This document shows, one piece after another, positions 1-8,097 of a DNA stretch of 29,783 nt. The DNA is from Chloroflexota bacterium. GTDB taxonomy: Bacteria; Chloroflexota; UBA6077. Numbering within the stretch: position 1 is the stretch's first letter; every line of letters begins with the position of its first letter. The stretch covers positions 1-29,783 of the forward strand of contig JAMCTB010000070.1 in NCBI GenBank assembly GCA_023380955.1, in the 5' to 3' direction. The position numbers were made by a program, and so were the translations under genes. Below the pieces are notes generated by a model. The model saw nothing but the letters and a program-made list of their open reading frames with translations. It was not told the DNA's origin and did no database searches.

Positions 1-559
1 GTTCACCGCCCCCTTCACGAACCGGGCGGAAGAGCATCATAGTCACGTCTTCGAAGCGCTCCCCCGCCGACGAGTAATCCTGGCGACCGCTGATGGTGCC
101 AAACAGCATCGCCGCCCTTCTGAAAGTCGAGATTCGGCGTAGTGCCGTCCTATCCAGGTTGGCGTCCTCGGGCATCGCGAATAGCGCGCACACCACCGAA
201 TAGGGAAACCGCATGTGGAGGGTGATCGCTTCGGTGCATAGATCGCCGAAACGGTTCTTGAGATTCTTGCCGTAAGGTTCAAAGCAGATCGACTTGATGG
301 ACACAGCCGCGAGAAGGCCATGCCGCTCGTCGGCGTAAGAAACGTCGACCTTCTTCGGCCCGAGGCCACCCTGGAACTCCACCTCGCCCGGGCCGCCTTT
401 CAGCGGCCTCACGCCCCGGAAGCCAATGGAACGCAGCGCAGCCGCAAGTTCGATGGCCAGAGCCGCAGACAACTGTTCTGAGTAGCGCTTCTTCGTCGCT
501 TGCTGCGCCGTGGTCGGTGGCACAGTGCCGGCTGCCCTAACGGCATCGAGTAAGGACAA
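1..559 (-). CDS. Probable restriction endonuclease, partner of adjacent methylase (3' end cut by window edge)
   Basis: An uninterrupted reading frame runs from a TTG at 559 to the window edge, giving at least 186 residues. The TTG is chosen because a GGAGG lies 7 bases upstream and no ATG or GTG precedes the conserved part. The protein has a helical N-terminal part and then a segment resembling a PD-(D/E)XK core, with GPKKVDVSY followed about 15 residues later by VSIKS; D and K would be the metal and catalytic residues, with Ser in place of the usual acidic residue. It begins 16 bases after the methylase stop, on the same strand, as expected for an R-M operon. The nuclease role is inferred from this context and the core pattern; a different DNA-processing partner is possible. 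Confidence 0.6.
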   Translation of the reverse strand, partial: MSLLDAVRAAGTVPPTTAQQATKKRYSEQLSAALAIELAAALRSIGFRGVRPLKGGPGEVEFQGGLGPKKVDVSYADERHGLLAAVSIKSICFEPYGKNLKNRFGDLCTEAITLHMRFPYSVVCALFAMPEDANLDRTALRRISTFRRAAMLFGTISGRQDYSSAGERFEDVTMMLFRPVREGGGE

Positions 560-574
560 CGGGATTCCTCCACT

Positions 575-2344
575 TCATCGACTACGACGGCGCCCTTTCA
601 GCAGGAGCCAACCTTCGCGAAGTTGCTGGATATCGCTCGCGGACAAGCCGAGCCCTTGCCGCAGTATGATCCCGTCCGCGAGCTCGCGAGCCAACTCAGG
701 CTTGCCGGCCCTCAAGAGCGCGTCCAGGTCGGCGGCTAGGCTGTTCAGCCCTCCAGGTCCGAAATCGGGCAGGGCAACCGCCACCCGCCCGGCCTCTGTG
801 GGCTCCAGCTTCAGCATTCCCCCGCCCAGACTGTGTCCCTCCATTTCGCAGCTCAGGGCGGTCAGCGAGGTCTGCCACGCGGCCGCCAGCTCGATGGTAC
901 CGACCCGGCTGTTGGGCGCCAGGCGCACGATGTGAAGAGTATTCGGGGCCACTGCATCGGCTTCGTTGGCCACCAACTTGGGATCTCCCCCACTCATGTA
1001 GGTTAGAAAGCCACTGGCTTCATACACGTGGGGAACCGAGTACCAGGGTTTCCTCACCCGGCACTTGTAACGATCTGGCACACCCCGTCTGACGCCCTGA
1101 CGCAGGTATGCCTCCACCGACTCCGGCAGAGACTGCATCCCCTGGATGTGAAGCAGGGAATTGGGATGTCCGGATAGACGAAGACTCTCCCAGTCCTCTC
1201 GGGTAAAACGCAAGCCCGGCAGCTCAGAGCCACGACACGCCGCGGGCCGCAGGAAGTGGGAGGGTATGCGGTAGCCATCGATGGTCTTGGCATCCAGGTG
1301 AAAGAAGGCGTTGTCTCCGGTCACGTAGCCTATGCCTACCTGCGCCAGGGACCTCAAAGGGGTGACGAGGCCCGACTCACGCAGTTGCCGATAAAGGTGG
1401 CGAGTACCATGAGGCAGAAGATAGTGAAGCACTCGCTCGTGGTCGCGGCGCAGGGGGGAGGCGTCTATCTCAACACCGTCTGGTAGCGCAGCCGATGGAT
1501 CGGTGTACTCCTCCAGGGCAGACAGCCCGGGCAGGTCTATCAGCTGGAAGGTCTCGAAAGGCTCGCCGCGCCCCGCAGCCAGCAGCAGGACCGTGTCCTC
1601 AGACAGAGTCGGGAAGATCCTGCGCGAGAAGCTGAGAATACGGGTAGAGCCAAAGCTGCTTCGCAGGTAGTCCAAGACCGGACGGGCGTAGCCGGCGTGA
1701 GTCAGCTCGGCTGGCGCCACCATGGCGAGCCGGCCGCCCGGTTTCACGAACTGCACGGCGTGCACGAGAAAAGGAGCCCACGAGCTGGTCAGTCGAGATA
1801 GCTCTACCCCGGCATCTCGAGCACGAAGCAGCGCGGCGTCTCTCGCGTCGCCGCTGAACCTCTGGTATCGAATAAAGGGAGGATTGCCAACCACCGCGTC
1901 GGCCGAGGGTAGTTGGCCTGGAACGACATCGAAGAAGCTCGCGTGAAGCAGTTGCACCGTCGAAAGGATTTCCGCGCCTCGGGCGGCGAATCTGCGATGC
2001 GCGACCGGGTCGATCTCAATGCCGAAGAGCTGCCGGCTGGGGTTCCCGCCAAGATCGCGAATCCGTTCCGCCGCCTCTGCCAGGAAAACGCCGTCTCCTG
2101 AACTGGGGTCCAGCACGTTTTCCTTGCCCGTCGTCAGAGCCCAACGCAGAAGAAATCTGGCGACAGCGACGTCGGTATAGTAAGCGCCCAGCTCTTTGCG
2201 GCGTACGCTTTCGGGCACGGGATCTCCATTCGCGGGATTGAGTAGATCGTCGATGTCGATGGAAGGTCTGCCGGCACCATATCCGGCCCGACCAGCTCGA
2301 TCGAACGCCCTGGAGATGCCAGCAGACGCGGACTCAGCCTTCAT
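575..2344 (-). CDS. N6-adenine DNA methyltransferase (class I, NPPF type) of an R-M system
   Basis: This 589-residue protein should transfer a methyl group from S-adenosylmethionine to adenine N6 in a specific DNA site. Visible motifs, in order: motif X ELGAYYTDVAVARF (about 51-64), SAM-binding DPSSGDG (79-85), acidic GIEIDP (108-113) and catalytic NPPF (154-157). The remaining 400 residues would hold the target-recognition domain. This order matches the gamma class (M.TaqI/Eco57I-like). The ATG at 2344 has a GAGG upstream at good spacing, and a strong promoter lies at 2429-2457. The probable endonuclease follows after 16 bases. Nothing looks broken. The recognition sequence cannot be read from the protein. 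Confidence 0.88.
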   Translation of the reverse strand: MKAESASAGISRAFDRAGRAGYGAGRPSIDIDDLLNPANGDPVPESVRRKELGAYYTDVAVARFLLRWALTTGKENVLDPSSGDGVFLAEAAERIRDLGGNPSRQLFGIEIDPVAHRRFAARGAEILSTVQLLHASFFDVVPGQLPSADAVVGNPPFIRYQRFSGDARDAALLRARDAGVELSRLTSSWAPFLVHAVQFVKPGGRLAMVAPAELTHAGYARPVLDYLRSSFGSTRILSFSRRIFPTLSEDTVLLLAAGRGEPFETFQLIDLPGLSALEEYTDPSAALPDGVEIDASPLRRDHERVLHYLLPHGTRHLYRQLRESGLVTPLRSLAQVGIGYVTGDNAFFHLDAKTIDGYRIPSHFLRPAACRGSELPGLRFTREDWESLRLSGHPNSLLHIQGMQSLPESVEAYLRQGVRRGVPDRYKCRVRKPWYSVPHVYEASGFLTYMSGGDPKLVANEADAVAPNTLHIVRLAPNSRVGTIELAAAWQTSLTALSCEMEGHSLGGGMLKLEPTEAGRVAVALPDFGPGGLNSLAADLDALLRAGKPELARELADGIILRQGLGLSASDIQQLREGWLLLKGRRRSR

Positions 2345-2428
2345 GCTTTACCTCAGGCCGGACGACAATCCAAGCGACTTCTTCAGCGCCATCACGCAGA
2401 AGGGGGGTAGTCGCCTTAATGTGGCACC

Positions 2429-2457
2429 AGTGTATTCTTGAAGGTTGATGTGGTCAA
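2429..2457 (-). promoter_or_regulatory. Promoter for the R-M operon
   Basis: On the minus strand TTGACC (2457-2452) and TACACT (2434-2429) are separated by exactly 17 bases, about 85 bases before the methylase ATG. This is the best sigma-70-like match in this intergenic region. It is a sequence match only. Confidence 0.5.
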
Positions 2458-2551
2458 TCTGTCATGGTAGGCTGGAGAGGCTGTACCCCCGCAATACTCG
2501 TCTAGGCTCAAGAAAGGCAGTCGGCGGAGTCTCGCCCCGACTGGGCCTCCC

Positions 2552-3379
2552 TTGAAAGAAGAGCTCAACAGGTTCAATCCGGCCAACTCGGGCATCTGCC
2601 ACGGAACCTGCGCCTATTGCGACCAACGGGTGGGGGCGACCGGCCGGTCGCCCCTGCGAGAGTGCGGCAGGCGAACCGAGTCCGAGCTGGTGGTGAAACC
2701 GAAGGCCCCGCTGTGCGTGATCGCCCCCGAGGAGGGTCGCGACCCCTACGACGCGGCTGAAGGTCGCTGCCAGGCCACCCGCCATCGGTTGCAGGAGGTA
2801 CGAGACGCGGGTACCCCGGTCCTGCTGATAACCCGGTCGGATCGGGTGCTGCGAGACCTTCCCCTCCTGGCGGAGATCGCCCGGGGCGGCGGGGCCACCC
2901 TCCTGGCAGCGGTGGCAACCCTGGACCCGGAGCTGGCAGCCTTCTGGGAGCCGGAGTCGCCGCCTCCAGACCGGCGGCTGGCAGTGCTGCGGCCGGCGGC
3001 CGAGGCCGGTGTTGCCGCGGGCTTGCTCGCCTCCCCCCTGGTTCCCTACCTGATGGACGACCACAGCTCGCTGAGAAGGTTGCTTGCAGCGGCCGCCGAC
3101 GCCGGCGCCCGGTTCTTCCTGGCGGAGATGATGGCCCTCCCGCCGGGGGCCTATCGGGAGAGGGCGCTGCGGCTGTTGGCTGAGAGGTGGCCACAGCTGC
3201 TGGGGCCGGTGCGCGGGCTGTACGGGGATGCCTCCGAACCGCCCCAGGCCTACCTGGACAGGGTAACGGAGGACGCTCGCCGGATCGGCTCGACCCTCGC
3301 CCTGCCACACGGGTTGCCCAGATCCTGGAGTCCGGGGGCACTGCTCGCCGCGGCTTTCGCGGATCGCCTGCGGAGTTGA
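2552..3379 (+). CDS. Radical SAM protein, spore-photoproduct-lyase-like (SplB/COG1533) family
   Basis: The 275-residue product carries the radical SAM cluster motif C16-x3-C20-x2-C23 (CHGTCAYC), which binds a [4Fe-4S] cluster and SAM. Downstream segments fit the COG1533 family: DPYDAAEGR, then a strand-helix stretch VLLITRSDRVLRD, then TLDPELAAFWEPESPPPDRRL, and a C-terminal YGDASEPPQAYL region. The part before the cluster is short for the family. The only usable start in the frame is the TTG at 2552, which lacks a clear ribosome site; the frame is open back to a stop at 2468 with no start codon. The N-terminus is therefore uncertain and may have lost sequence. Substrate unknown; DNA photoproduct repair is not implied. 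Confidence 0.65.
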   Translation: MKEELNRFNPANSGICHGTCAYCDQRVGATGRSPLRECGRRTESELVVKPKAPLCVIAPEEGRDPYDAAEGRCQATRHRLQEVRDAGTPVLLITRSDRVLRDLPLLAEIARGGGATLLAAVATLDPELAAFWEPESPPPDRRLAVLRPAAEAGVAAGLLASPLVPYLMDDHSSLRRLLAAAADAGARFFLAEMMALPPGAYRERALRLLAERWPQLLGPVRGLYGDASEPPQAYLDRVTEDARRIGSTLALPHGLPRSWSPGALLAAAFADRLRS

Positions 3380-3399
3380 TGCCCGTCCTCCATCTCCCG

Positions 3400-3429
3400 T
3401 TGACCCCCTCTCACAACTTGTGCTACATT
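3400..3429 (+). promoter_or_regulatory. Possible promoter upstream of the amidohydrolase gene
   Basis: TTGACC (3400-3405) and TACATT (3424-3429) are 18 bases apart. The start codon of the next gene is about 300 bases downstream, so a long leader would follow. Confidence 0.35.
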
Positions 3430-3718
3430 CGTGGCACGCGTGCTCCTTCCCTTCGCCCCCGGAGGACCGCCGAGATACGAGGTGAAGCGTGGCGGATCGT
3501 TCCAGGCTCTCTGCCCATGCCACATCCCCACACCCGTGCCCTCGATCCCGGGCCAGGGCGAGAGAAGAGGCCGCGACCCAACCAGTGCCGTCCCTGACAT
3601 CGGCGCGACCACCCCAGGGGCCAGAGCCAAGCCCAGCTGCTCCCGAAGCCAACGTGGAACCCCTGTGCAGTCCTTGCCGTTTCTGACCGGACGGCTATCT
3701 ACAAGATCAGATAGATCC
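3430..3718. other. Non-coding leader region, nothing recognised
   Basis: Short frames in this stretch are proline/arginine-rich with no family resemblance. No clear riboswitch or terminator was found. It may be the untranslated leader of the amidohydrolase gene. Confidence 0.35.
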
Positions 3719-3734
3719 GAGGGAGGCTGCATCT

Positions 3735-5105
3735 ATGGCTGTTGATCACGTGGACACGATCGTGCGCGGCGGAAAGGTGGTGCGCCCCTCCGGCGTTGCC
3801 GAGGCGGCCATCGCCATCGCGGACGGCAAGATCGTGGCCATCGCCTCCGAAGAACTGCTCCCCCCTGCCGACACCGTCGTGGATGCCTCCGGGAAGTACG
3901 TGCTTCCGGGGCTGGTGGACGTTCACACCCACGTGTACCTGGATAGCTACCGCACCATCAGCGAGTCGGCGGCCTTCGGTGGAGTCACTACCCTGCTCTC
4001 ATACATCTGGCCCGACCAGGACCAGGATATCCCCGCCTCCATCGACCACTGGCGCCGCTTCGGCGAGTCGGCCAGTATCGTCGACTTCGGCCTCCACGTG
4101 GGACTGATGGACTCCCCCGCCTCTCTGGAGCAGATCCCCGCGTCGGTGGAGATGGGGGTCACCAGCTTCAAGCTAATGATGGACTACAAGCGGCGGGGCC
4201 TGATGGTGAGCGACGAGTTCCTGATGGCCGCCCTGGAGCGGATAGCCCAGGCGGGGGGCACTGCCACGGTCCACGGCGAGAACGGCGGCGTGATCCATTA
4301 CCTGGAAGAGAAGATGATAGCAGAGGGGCTGACCTCCCCGGCCGATTACCCGCGGTCGCGCCCGCCGGAGGCCGAGGTAGAGGCCGTGGGGAGGGCCATC
4401 GCCCTCGCCGGTCTGGCCCGCTGCCCCCTCTACCTGGTCCACGTCACCACCGCCGAGTCGGTGGAGGCGGTGGCTCAGGCCCATCTTGCCGGCCACCAGG
4501 TCTGGACCGAGACCTGCCCCCACTTCCTCTTGATGACCGAGGAGGAGTACGAGCGGCAGGGCCCGATTATCAAGACCGCCCCGCCCCTGCGAACCGAGGG
4601 GGATTGCGAGGCGCTGTGGGGCGGCATCCAGCAGGGGATCATCGCCGCTATATCCAGCGATCATACCGCCTACAACCGGGAGATGAAGGAGATAGGCTGG
4701 ACCAACATCTTCCAGGCCCCCTTCGGCATCCCGGGCACCGAGACGATGCTCCCGCTGCTCTACACCGAGGCGGTGGTGAAGCGAGGGTTGCCGATCGCGG
4801 CGCTGCCCCGCCTGCTGAGCGAGAATCCGGCCAAGCTGTTCGGGCTCTACCCGCAGAAGGGGGCCATCGATGTGGGGTCCGACGCCGACCTGGTGATCTT
4901 CGATCCCGAGGCAGAGGTCACCATCACCTCGAGCATCCTCCACACTCGGGCGGACTTCACCCCCTTCGAGGGCCGGAAGGTGAAGGGGTGGCCCGCCTCG
5001 ACCCTTGTGAGGGGAAGCCTGGTGGTGCAGGAAGGTCGTCTGGTGGAGACACCGCCCCACGGCCTCTTCCTGGAGCGGAAGCCGGGGACGCTCATGCCCG
5101 TGTAG
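3735..5105 (+). CDS. Dihydropyrimidinase/hydantoinase/allantoinase-type cyclic amidohydrolase
   Basis: This 456-residue protein belongs to the metal-dependent amidohydrolases that open cyclic amide rings (hydantoins, dihydropyrimidines, allantoin). The binuclear metal site is visible: H64 and H66 in DVHTH, K146 in SFKLMMDYK as the likely carboxylated bridging lysine, H180 in VHGENG, H236 in LVHVT and D309 in SSDHT. The length is usual for the family. The C-terminal GAIDVGSDADLVIFDPE is the closing strand of the composite beta domain. The ATG at 3735 has GAGGGAGG upstream. The HpcH/HpaI aldolase gene follows after 140 bases in the same direction and may share a pathway. The exact ring substrate cannot be assigned from sequence; dihydroorotase for pyrimidine synthesis is less likely given the DHPase-like motifs. 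Confidence 0.85.
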   Translation: MAVDHVDTIVRGGKVVRPSGVAEAAIAIADGKIVAIASEELLPPADTVVDASGKYVLPGLVDVHTHVYLDSYRTISESAAFGGVTTLLSYIWPDQDQDIPASIDHWRRFGESASIVDFGLHVGLMDSPASLEQIPASVEMGVTSFKLMMDYKRRGLMVSDEFLMAALERIAQAGGTATVHGENGGVIHYLEEKMIAEGLTSPADYPRSRPPEAEVEAVGRAIALAGLARCPLYLVHVTTAESVEAVAQAHLAGHQVWTETCPHFLLMTEEEYERQGPIIKTAPPLRTEGDCEALWGGIQQGIIAAISSDHTAYNREMKEIGWTNIFQAPFGIPGTETMLPLLYTEAVVKRGLPIAALPRLLSENPAKLFGLYPQKGAIDVGSDADLVIFDPEAEVTITSSILHTRADFTPFEGRKVKGWPASTLVRGSLVVQEGRLVETPPHGLFLERKPGTLMPV

Positions 5106-5245
5106 GGGGGCTGGCGGTCGCCCTTTGGAGAACGGCGACTTTTCGGCCTGCTTCCTGCTGAAGAAGGCCCGATGCCAATCCAGCCTGGGGAGCCGCCGGT
5201 CTCGAGACCCGGCTCGCGGCACATCAAGATTAGGGGGAGTGTACT

Positions 5246-6154
5246 GTGGAGTTGCTCAGAACGCTGCTGTTCGTGCCCGGCAACCGATCCAAGATGATCG
5301 AGAAGTCCAAGGGGGTCGACGCCGACGCCCTGATCTTCGACCTGGAAGACGCCGTGCCTCCTGCGGAGAAACCCACAGCCCGGCGGATGGTGAGAGAGGC
5401 CATCGACGGCGGCGACTATCGCCGCTTCAAGGTCTTCGTGCGGGTGAACGCCCTCACCACCAACCTGCTGCCCGACGACCTGGAGGCCGTGGTGGGTCCC
5501 AATCTCTTCGGCATCGTTCTCCCCAAGACGGAGTACCCCGAAGGGGTCAACGAGGTGCACCGAATGCTGCTGGAACGGGAGCGGCGGCAGGGGCTCCCCG
5601 AGGGGCGCACCAAGATCCTCCCCATCATCGAGACGGTGAGAGGGGTGCTGAACGTGCCCCAGATCGCCGGGTGCCACGAGCGGCTGATAGGGCTCACCTT
5701 CGGGGCGGAGGACTTCGCCACCGACCTGGGGGTCGAGCGATCTCGGGAAGGCACCGAGGGGCGCTATCCCTTGACCCAGGTCGCCCTCTACGCGCGGCTG
5801 ACCGACGTGGTCGCCGTGGACAGCGTCTTCTCGGACGTCGACGACGACGAGGGGCTGGAGGAGAACGCCAAGCTGGCCAAGCAGCTGGGCTTCCGGGGCA
5901 AGTTCGTGATCCATCCGCGGCAGATCGAGATGGTGAACCGGATCTTCACCCCCTCGGAGCAGGAGATCGAGTGGGCCCGGCAGGTCGTGGCCGCCTACGA
6001 TGAGGCGGAGGCCCGGGGCGAGGCCTCGGTCGCCGTGAACGGCAAGATGGTGGACATCCCCATCGCCGAGAGGTCCCGCAGCCTGCTGGCCCTCGCTGAA
6101 GCGATCAGCAATCAGCAGTCAGCAATCAGCTCGCAGAAACAATCCGAAAAGTGA
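5246..6154 (+). CDS. HpcH/HpaI aldolase / CoA-ester lyase (CitE-like)
   Basis: The 302-residue product is a TIM-barrel lyase of the citrate-lyase-beta/malyl-CoA lyase family, which cleaves or forms C-C bonds in 3-hydroxyacyl-CoA esters such as malyl-CoA or citramalyl-CoA. Visible motifs: FVPGNRSKM (9-17), LIFDLEDAV (29-37), the substrate arginine in VRVN (R66), the Mg ligands E129 (ETVRG) and D156 (GAEDF), and the late FVIHPRQIE segment. The GTG at 5246 follows a GGGGGAG at good spacing. The last 17 residues are low-complexity and are encoded by a short intergenic repeat that has run into the gene. The specific CoA ester is not resolvable; a dedicated CitE or a malyl-CoA thioesterase-like paralogue is also possible. 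Confidence 0.85.
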   Translation: MELLRTLLFVPGNRSKMIEKSKGVDADALIFDLEDAVPPAEKPTARRMVREAIDGGDYRRFKVFVRVNALTTNLLPDDLEAVVGPNLFGIVLPKTEYPEGVNEVHRMLLERERRQGLPEGRTKILPIIETVRGVLNVPQIAGCHERLIGLTFGAEDFATDLGVERSREGTEGRYPLTQVALYARLTDVVAVDSVFSDVDDDEGLEENAKLAKQLGFRGKFVIHPRQIEMVNRIFTPSEQEIEWARQVVAAYDEAEARGEASVAVNGKMVDIPIAERSRSLLALAEAISNQQSAISSQKQSEK

Positions 6155-6250
6155 GTGCATCCATGCCGGCGCTTGAGTGCTATACTTATTACTACTGGGC
6201 CATCAGCGCGGCTGGAAGCTGATGGCTGATAGCTAACGGCTGATAGCTAC
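6103..6250. repeat. Inverted pair of CAGCAATCAGC-type short repeats
   Basis: Left arm 6103-6130 repeats ATCAGC units and encodes the odd tail of the aldolase. Right arm about 6211-6250 carries GCTGATAGCT units, the approximate reverse complement. A TATACT (6181-6186) lies between the arms. This looks like a small dispersed palindromic element inserted between two genes. Confidence 0.55.
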
Positions 6251-6263
6251 CAGGAAAACTGAC

Positions 6264-6704
6264 ATGCCTAACGACAAGCACGACAAGTACGAAGACGAGA
6301 TCCGCGAGATCCTGAACAGGATGGACAACTTCATCCCCGAAGGCGGCCAGCGGAACGTGCCGCCCAGACAGCCCTCACCACCTCCCTGGGATGGATGGAT
6401 GACCAATCTTAGGCGCCGGCTCTACAGCTACAGTTCCAACTCCTTCCTGGTAGGGTGGGTGTTGCTGGCCCTGGTGGCCGGCCTGCTCCACAAGATCTAC
6501 CCACCATTCGGGGCGCTGGCCGCCCTCGCCAGCGTCGGCTGCCTCCTGGCGGCCATCCTGCTGCCGATGATCTCCCGAGAGTTCGGCGCGCCCGAGCGGC
6601 GGTGGCGCGGCCAGGTTATCGACTTCCAGCCCTCCAGGATCCGCCGGCCCTTCTCGTGGCGCTACACCTGGTGGCGGATCAAGAGCTTCTTCGGCTTCCG
6701 GTAA
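6264..6704 (+). CDS. Small membrane protein, function unknown
   Basis: The 146-residue protein starts with a charged helix (DKYEDEIREILNRMDNFIPE), followed by a proline-rich linker (about 50-62), then two adjacent hydrophobic segments (about 75-95 and 98-116), and a basic aromatic C-terminal tail. It is predicted to be an integral membrane protein with both ends on the same side. A similar charged start followed by two membrane spans is, to my recollection, common in Chloroflexota hypothetical proteins. The ATG at 6264 has only a weak GGA upstream. No enzyme motif was seen, so no function is offered. It ends just before a palindromic repeat that separates it from convergent panB. Confidence 0.65.
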   Translation: MPNDKHDKYEDEIREILNRMDNFIPEGGQRNVPPRQPSPPPWDGWMTNLRRRLYSYSSNSFLVGWVLLALVAGLLHKIYPPFGALAALASVGCLLAAILLPMISREFGAPERRWRGQVIDFQPSRIRRPFSWRYTWWRIKSFFGFR

Positions 6705-6720
6705 ACGGCCGAAACCGGAC

Positions 6721-6795
6721 GTAGGGCGGGGCCCTGTGCCTCGCCGCCTTGGGCCTTCGACGGGCCAAGCGGCAGGGCAGAACGCCCTGCCCTAC
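6721..6795. repeat. Palindromic intergenic repeat, probably acting as a bidirectional terminator
   Basis: Terminal GTAGGGC (6721-6727) and GCCCTAC (6789-6795) bracket the element. Inside, GGCAGGGC (6771-6778) and GCCCTGCC (6784-6791) form an 8-bp hairpin with a 5-base loop. It sits between two convergent genes. Confidence 0.55.
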
Positions 6796-6814
6796 ATCGT
6801 TCACAGCTTCCCCC

Positions 6815-7669
6815 CTACCCTACCTGCTTGAGGAAGTCCCGGAAGGCGTCCTCGCCGATCTTGAAGGCGTGCTTCTCCGGATCGGGGTAGACCTTCTCCC
6901 GAACCTCCGTCACGTACTGGGTCAACGCCGTCTGCAGGGTCGGAGAGACGTTGCAGTACTGCTTCACGTGCTTCGGCAGGAAGGCCTCGAACATCCCGAT
7001 CACGTCGTGGTAGATCATGCAGTGGCCGTCGCAGCCGACACCCGAGCCGATGCTGATGGTCGGCACGCTCAGCCGCTGGGTGATGTACTCCGCCACCCTC
7101 GCCGGCACCAGCTCCAGCAGGATCGAGTAGACACCCGCATCCTCCAGCGCCAGGGCGTCGTCCAGCAGCCGCTTGGCCGCGTCCCCCGTCTTCGCCTGCA
7201 CCTTGAAGCCCCCCTGCATGGAGGCGCTCTGTGGGGTGAGACCGAGGTGGCCCATCACCGGGATGCCGGAGTCCACGATGGCCCTCACCCTGTCGGCCAT
7301 GGCCCTACCGCCCTCCAGCTTGATCCCGTCACAGCTCGCCTCGCTCATGAAGCGGCCCGCGTTCTTCACCGCCAGCTCCACGCTGGGCTGGTAGGTCATG
7401 TAGGGCATGTCGCCAATCACGAAGGCCCTCTTGCAGGCCCTGGTCACGGCCCTGGCGAAGACGACCATCTCGTCCATGGTCACGGGCAGGGTGTTGGGGT
7501 AGCCCAGCACGGTCATGCCCAGGGAGTCGCCCACCAGCACGATGTCCATCCCCGACCGGTCCACCAAGAGGGCGTTGGGGTAGTCGTAGCAGGTGATCAT
7601 GGCGATCTTCTCGCCCTTGCGCTTCATCTCCACCAGCTGGGATACCGTCACTTTGGATTGCTCAGCCAT
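6815..7669 (-). CDS. panB: 3-methyl-2-oxobutanoate hydroxymethyltransferase (ketopantoate synthase)
   Basis: PanB adds a hydroxymethyl group from 5,10-methylene-tetrahydrofolate to 2-oxoisovalerate, the first committed step of pantothenate and coenzyme A synthesis. The 284-residue product has the family signatures: TCYDYPNA (26-33), metal-binding VGDSLGM (46-52), GDMPYMTYQ (86-94), IKLEGG, MGHLGLTPQS, the catalytic glutamate in LELVPA, and IGSGVGCDG near the C-terminus. The ATG at 7669 is preferred over 7693 because AAGGAG lies 7 bases before it. No other pantothenate gene is nearby. It is divergent from the gntR gene and shares the upstream region 7670-8097. Confidence 0.93.
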   Translation of the reverse strand: MAEQSKVTVSQLVEMKRKGEKIAMITCYDYPNALLVDRSGMDIVLVGDSLGMTVLGYPNTLPVTMDEMVVFARAVTRACKRAFVIGDMPYMTYQPSVELAVKNAGRFMSEASCDGIKLEGGRAMADRVRAIVDSGIPVMGHLGLTPQSASMQGGFKVQAKTGDAAKRLLDDALALEDAGVYSILLELVPARVAEYITQRLSVPTISIGSGVGCDGHCMIYHDVIGMFEAFLPKHVKQYCNVSPTLQTALTQYVTEVREKVYPDPEKHAFKIGEDAFRDFLKQVG

Positions 7670-8032
7670 TGGACAACTCCTTTTCGCCGACAAAGGTGGG
7701 GGGTCCAGCAGATCTTCACTCCCTCTCGGGGAGGGAGCTTAATCGAGGCGTGACTTCGCTCGCCCGCGGGCGTACCTTTGCCTTCCAGGTTCGCCTCGAC
7801 AAGGGTACAACGCCGCGAAAACGGAACGCAAGCCAAGTGCGCCGTTCCGCAATTCCGCGGGTGCGGCGCAGATTTCCGGGCGGCTCATGGGGCCATTGTC
7901 CTGAAGGGCTGGTGACACCTGCGGAGGACAGGGGCATGAAAAAGGTAGCCGCAGGCCTTAGCCTGCGCGCGCCTCGTCCCGAAGCACCATCTCGTCGCTC
8001 AGGCCTACGCTCACCCCGGCCGAATCTGCTAC
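7670..8032. other. Intergenic region between panB and gntR
   Basis: No gene is supported. The plus frame is open through here into gntR, but it has no family match and is rejected as coding. One hairpin is clear: CGCAGGC (7950-7956), loop CTTA, GCCTGCG (7961-7967), resembling a dispersed repeat unit. Confidence 0.45.
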
Positions 8033-8061
8033 TTGACAGCCGCCCCATCTTTCTGCAAACT
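8033..8061 (+). promoter_or_regulatory. Promoter of gntR
   Basis: A consensus TTGACA (8033-8038) is followed after 17 bases by a weak CAAACT (8056-8061). The operator palindrome begins at the next base, a layout typical of repressor control at the transcription start. Confidence 0.4.
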
Positions 8062-8081
8062 GTTAACGGTTTTCCGTTAAC
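8062..8081. promoter_or_regulatory. Perfect 20-bp palindrome, likely GntR operator
   Basis: GTTAACGG and CCGTTAAC are separated by TTTT, giving a perfect dyad just downstream of the promoter and 16 bases before the regulator ATG. FadR-type regulators commonly bind such dyads and repress their own gene. Related sequences occur at 8763, 10909 and 11460. Confidence 0.6.
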
Positions 8082-8097
8082 CCACAAGGAGCCTGGC

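Noticed and set aside
2462..3652. 396-codon open frame on the minus strand opposite the radical SAM gene
   Set aside because: Gly/Arg/Pro-rich shadow with no family pattern; the plus-strand frame has clear radical SAM motifs.
3489..3686. 65-codon frame with a plausible ribosome site (GAGGTGAAGC before a GTG)
   Set aside because: Pro/Arg/Ala-rich sequence without family likeness, in the leader of the amidohydrolase gene.
7669..8097. N-terminal extension of the GntR protein
   Set aside because: The region holds a promoter, an operator palindrome and a good ribosome site for the ATG at 8098; the extension has no resemblance to any domain.
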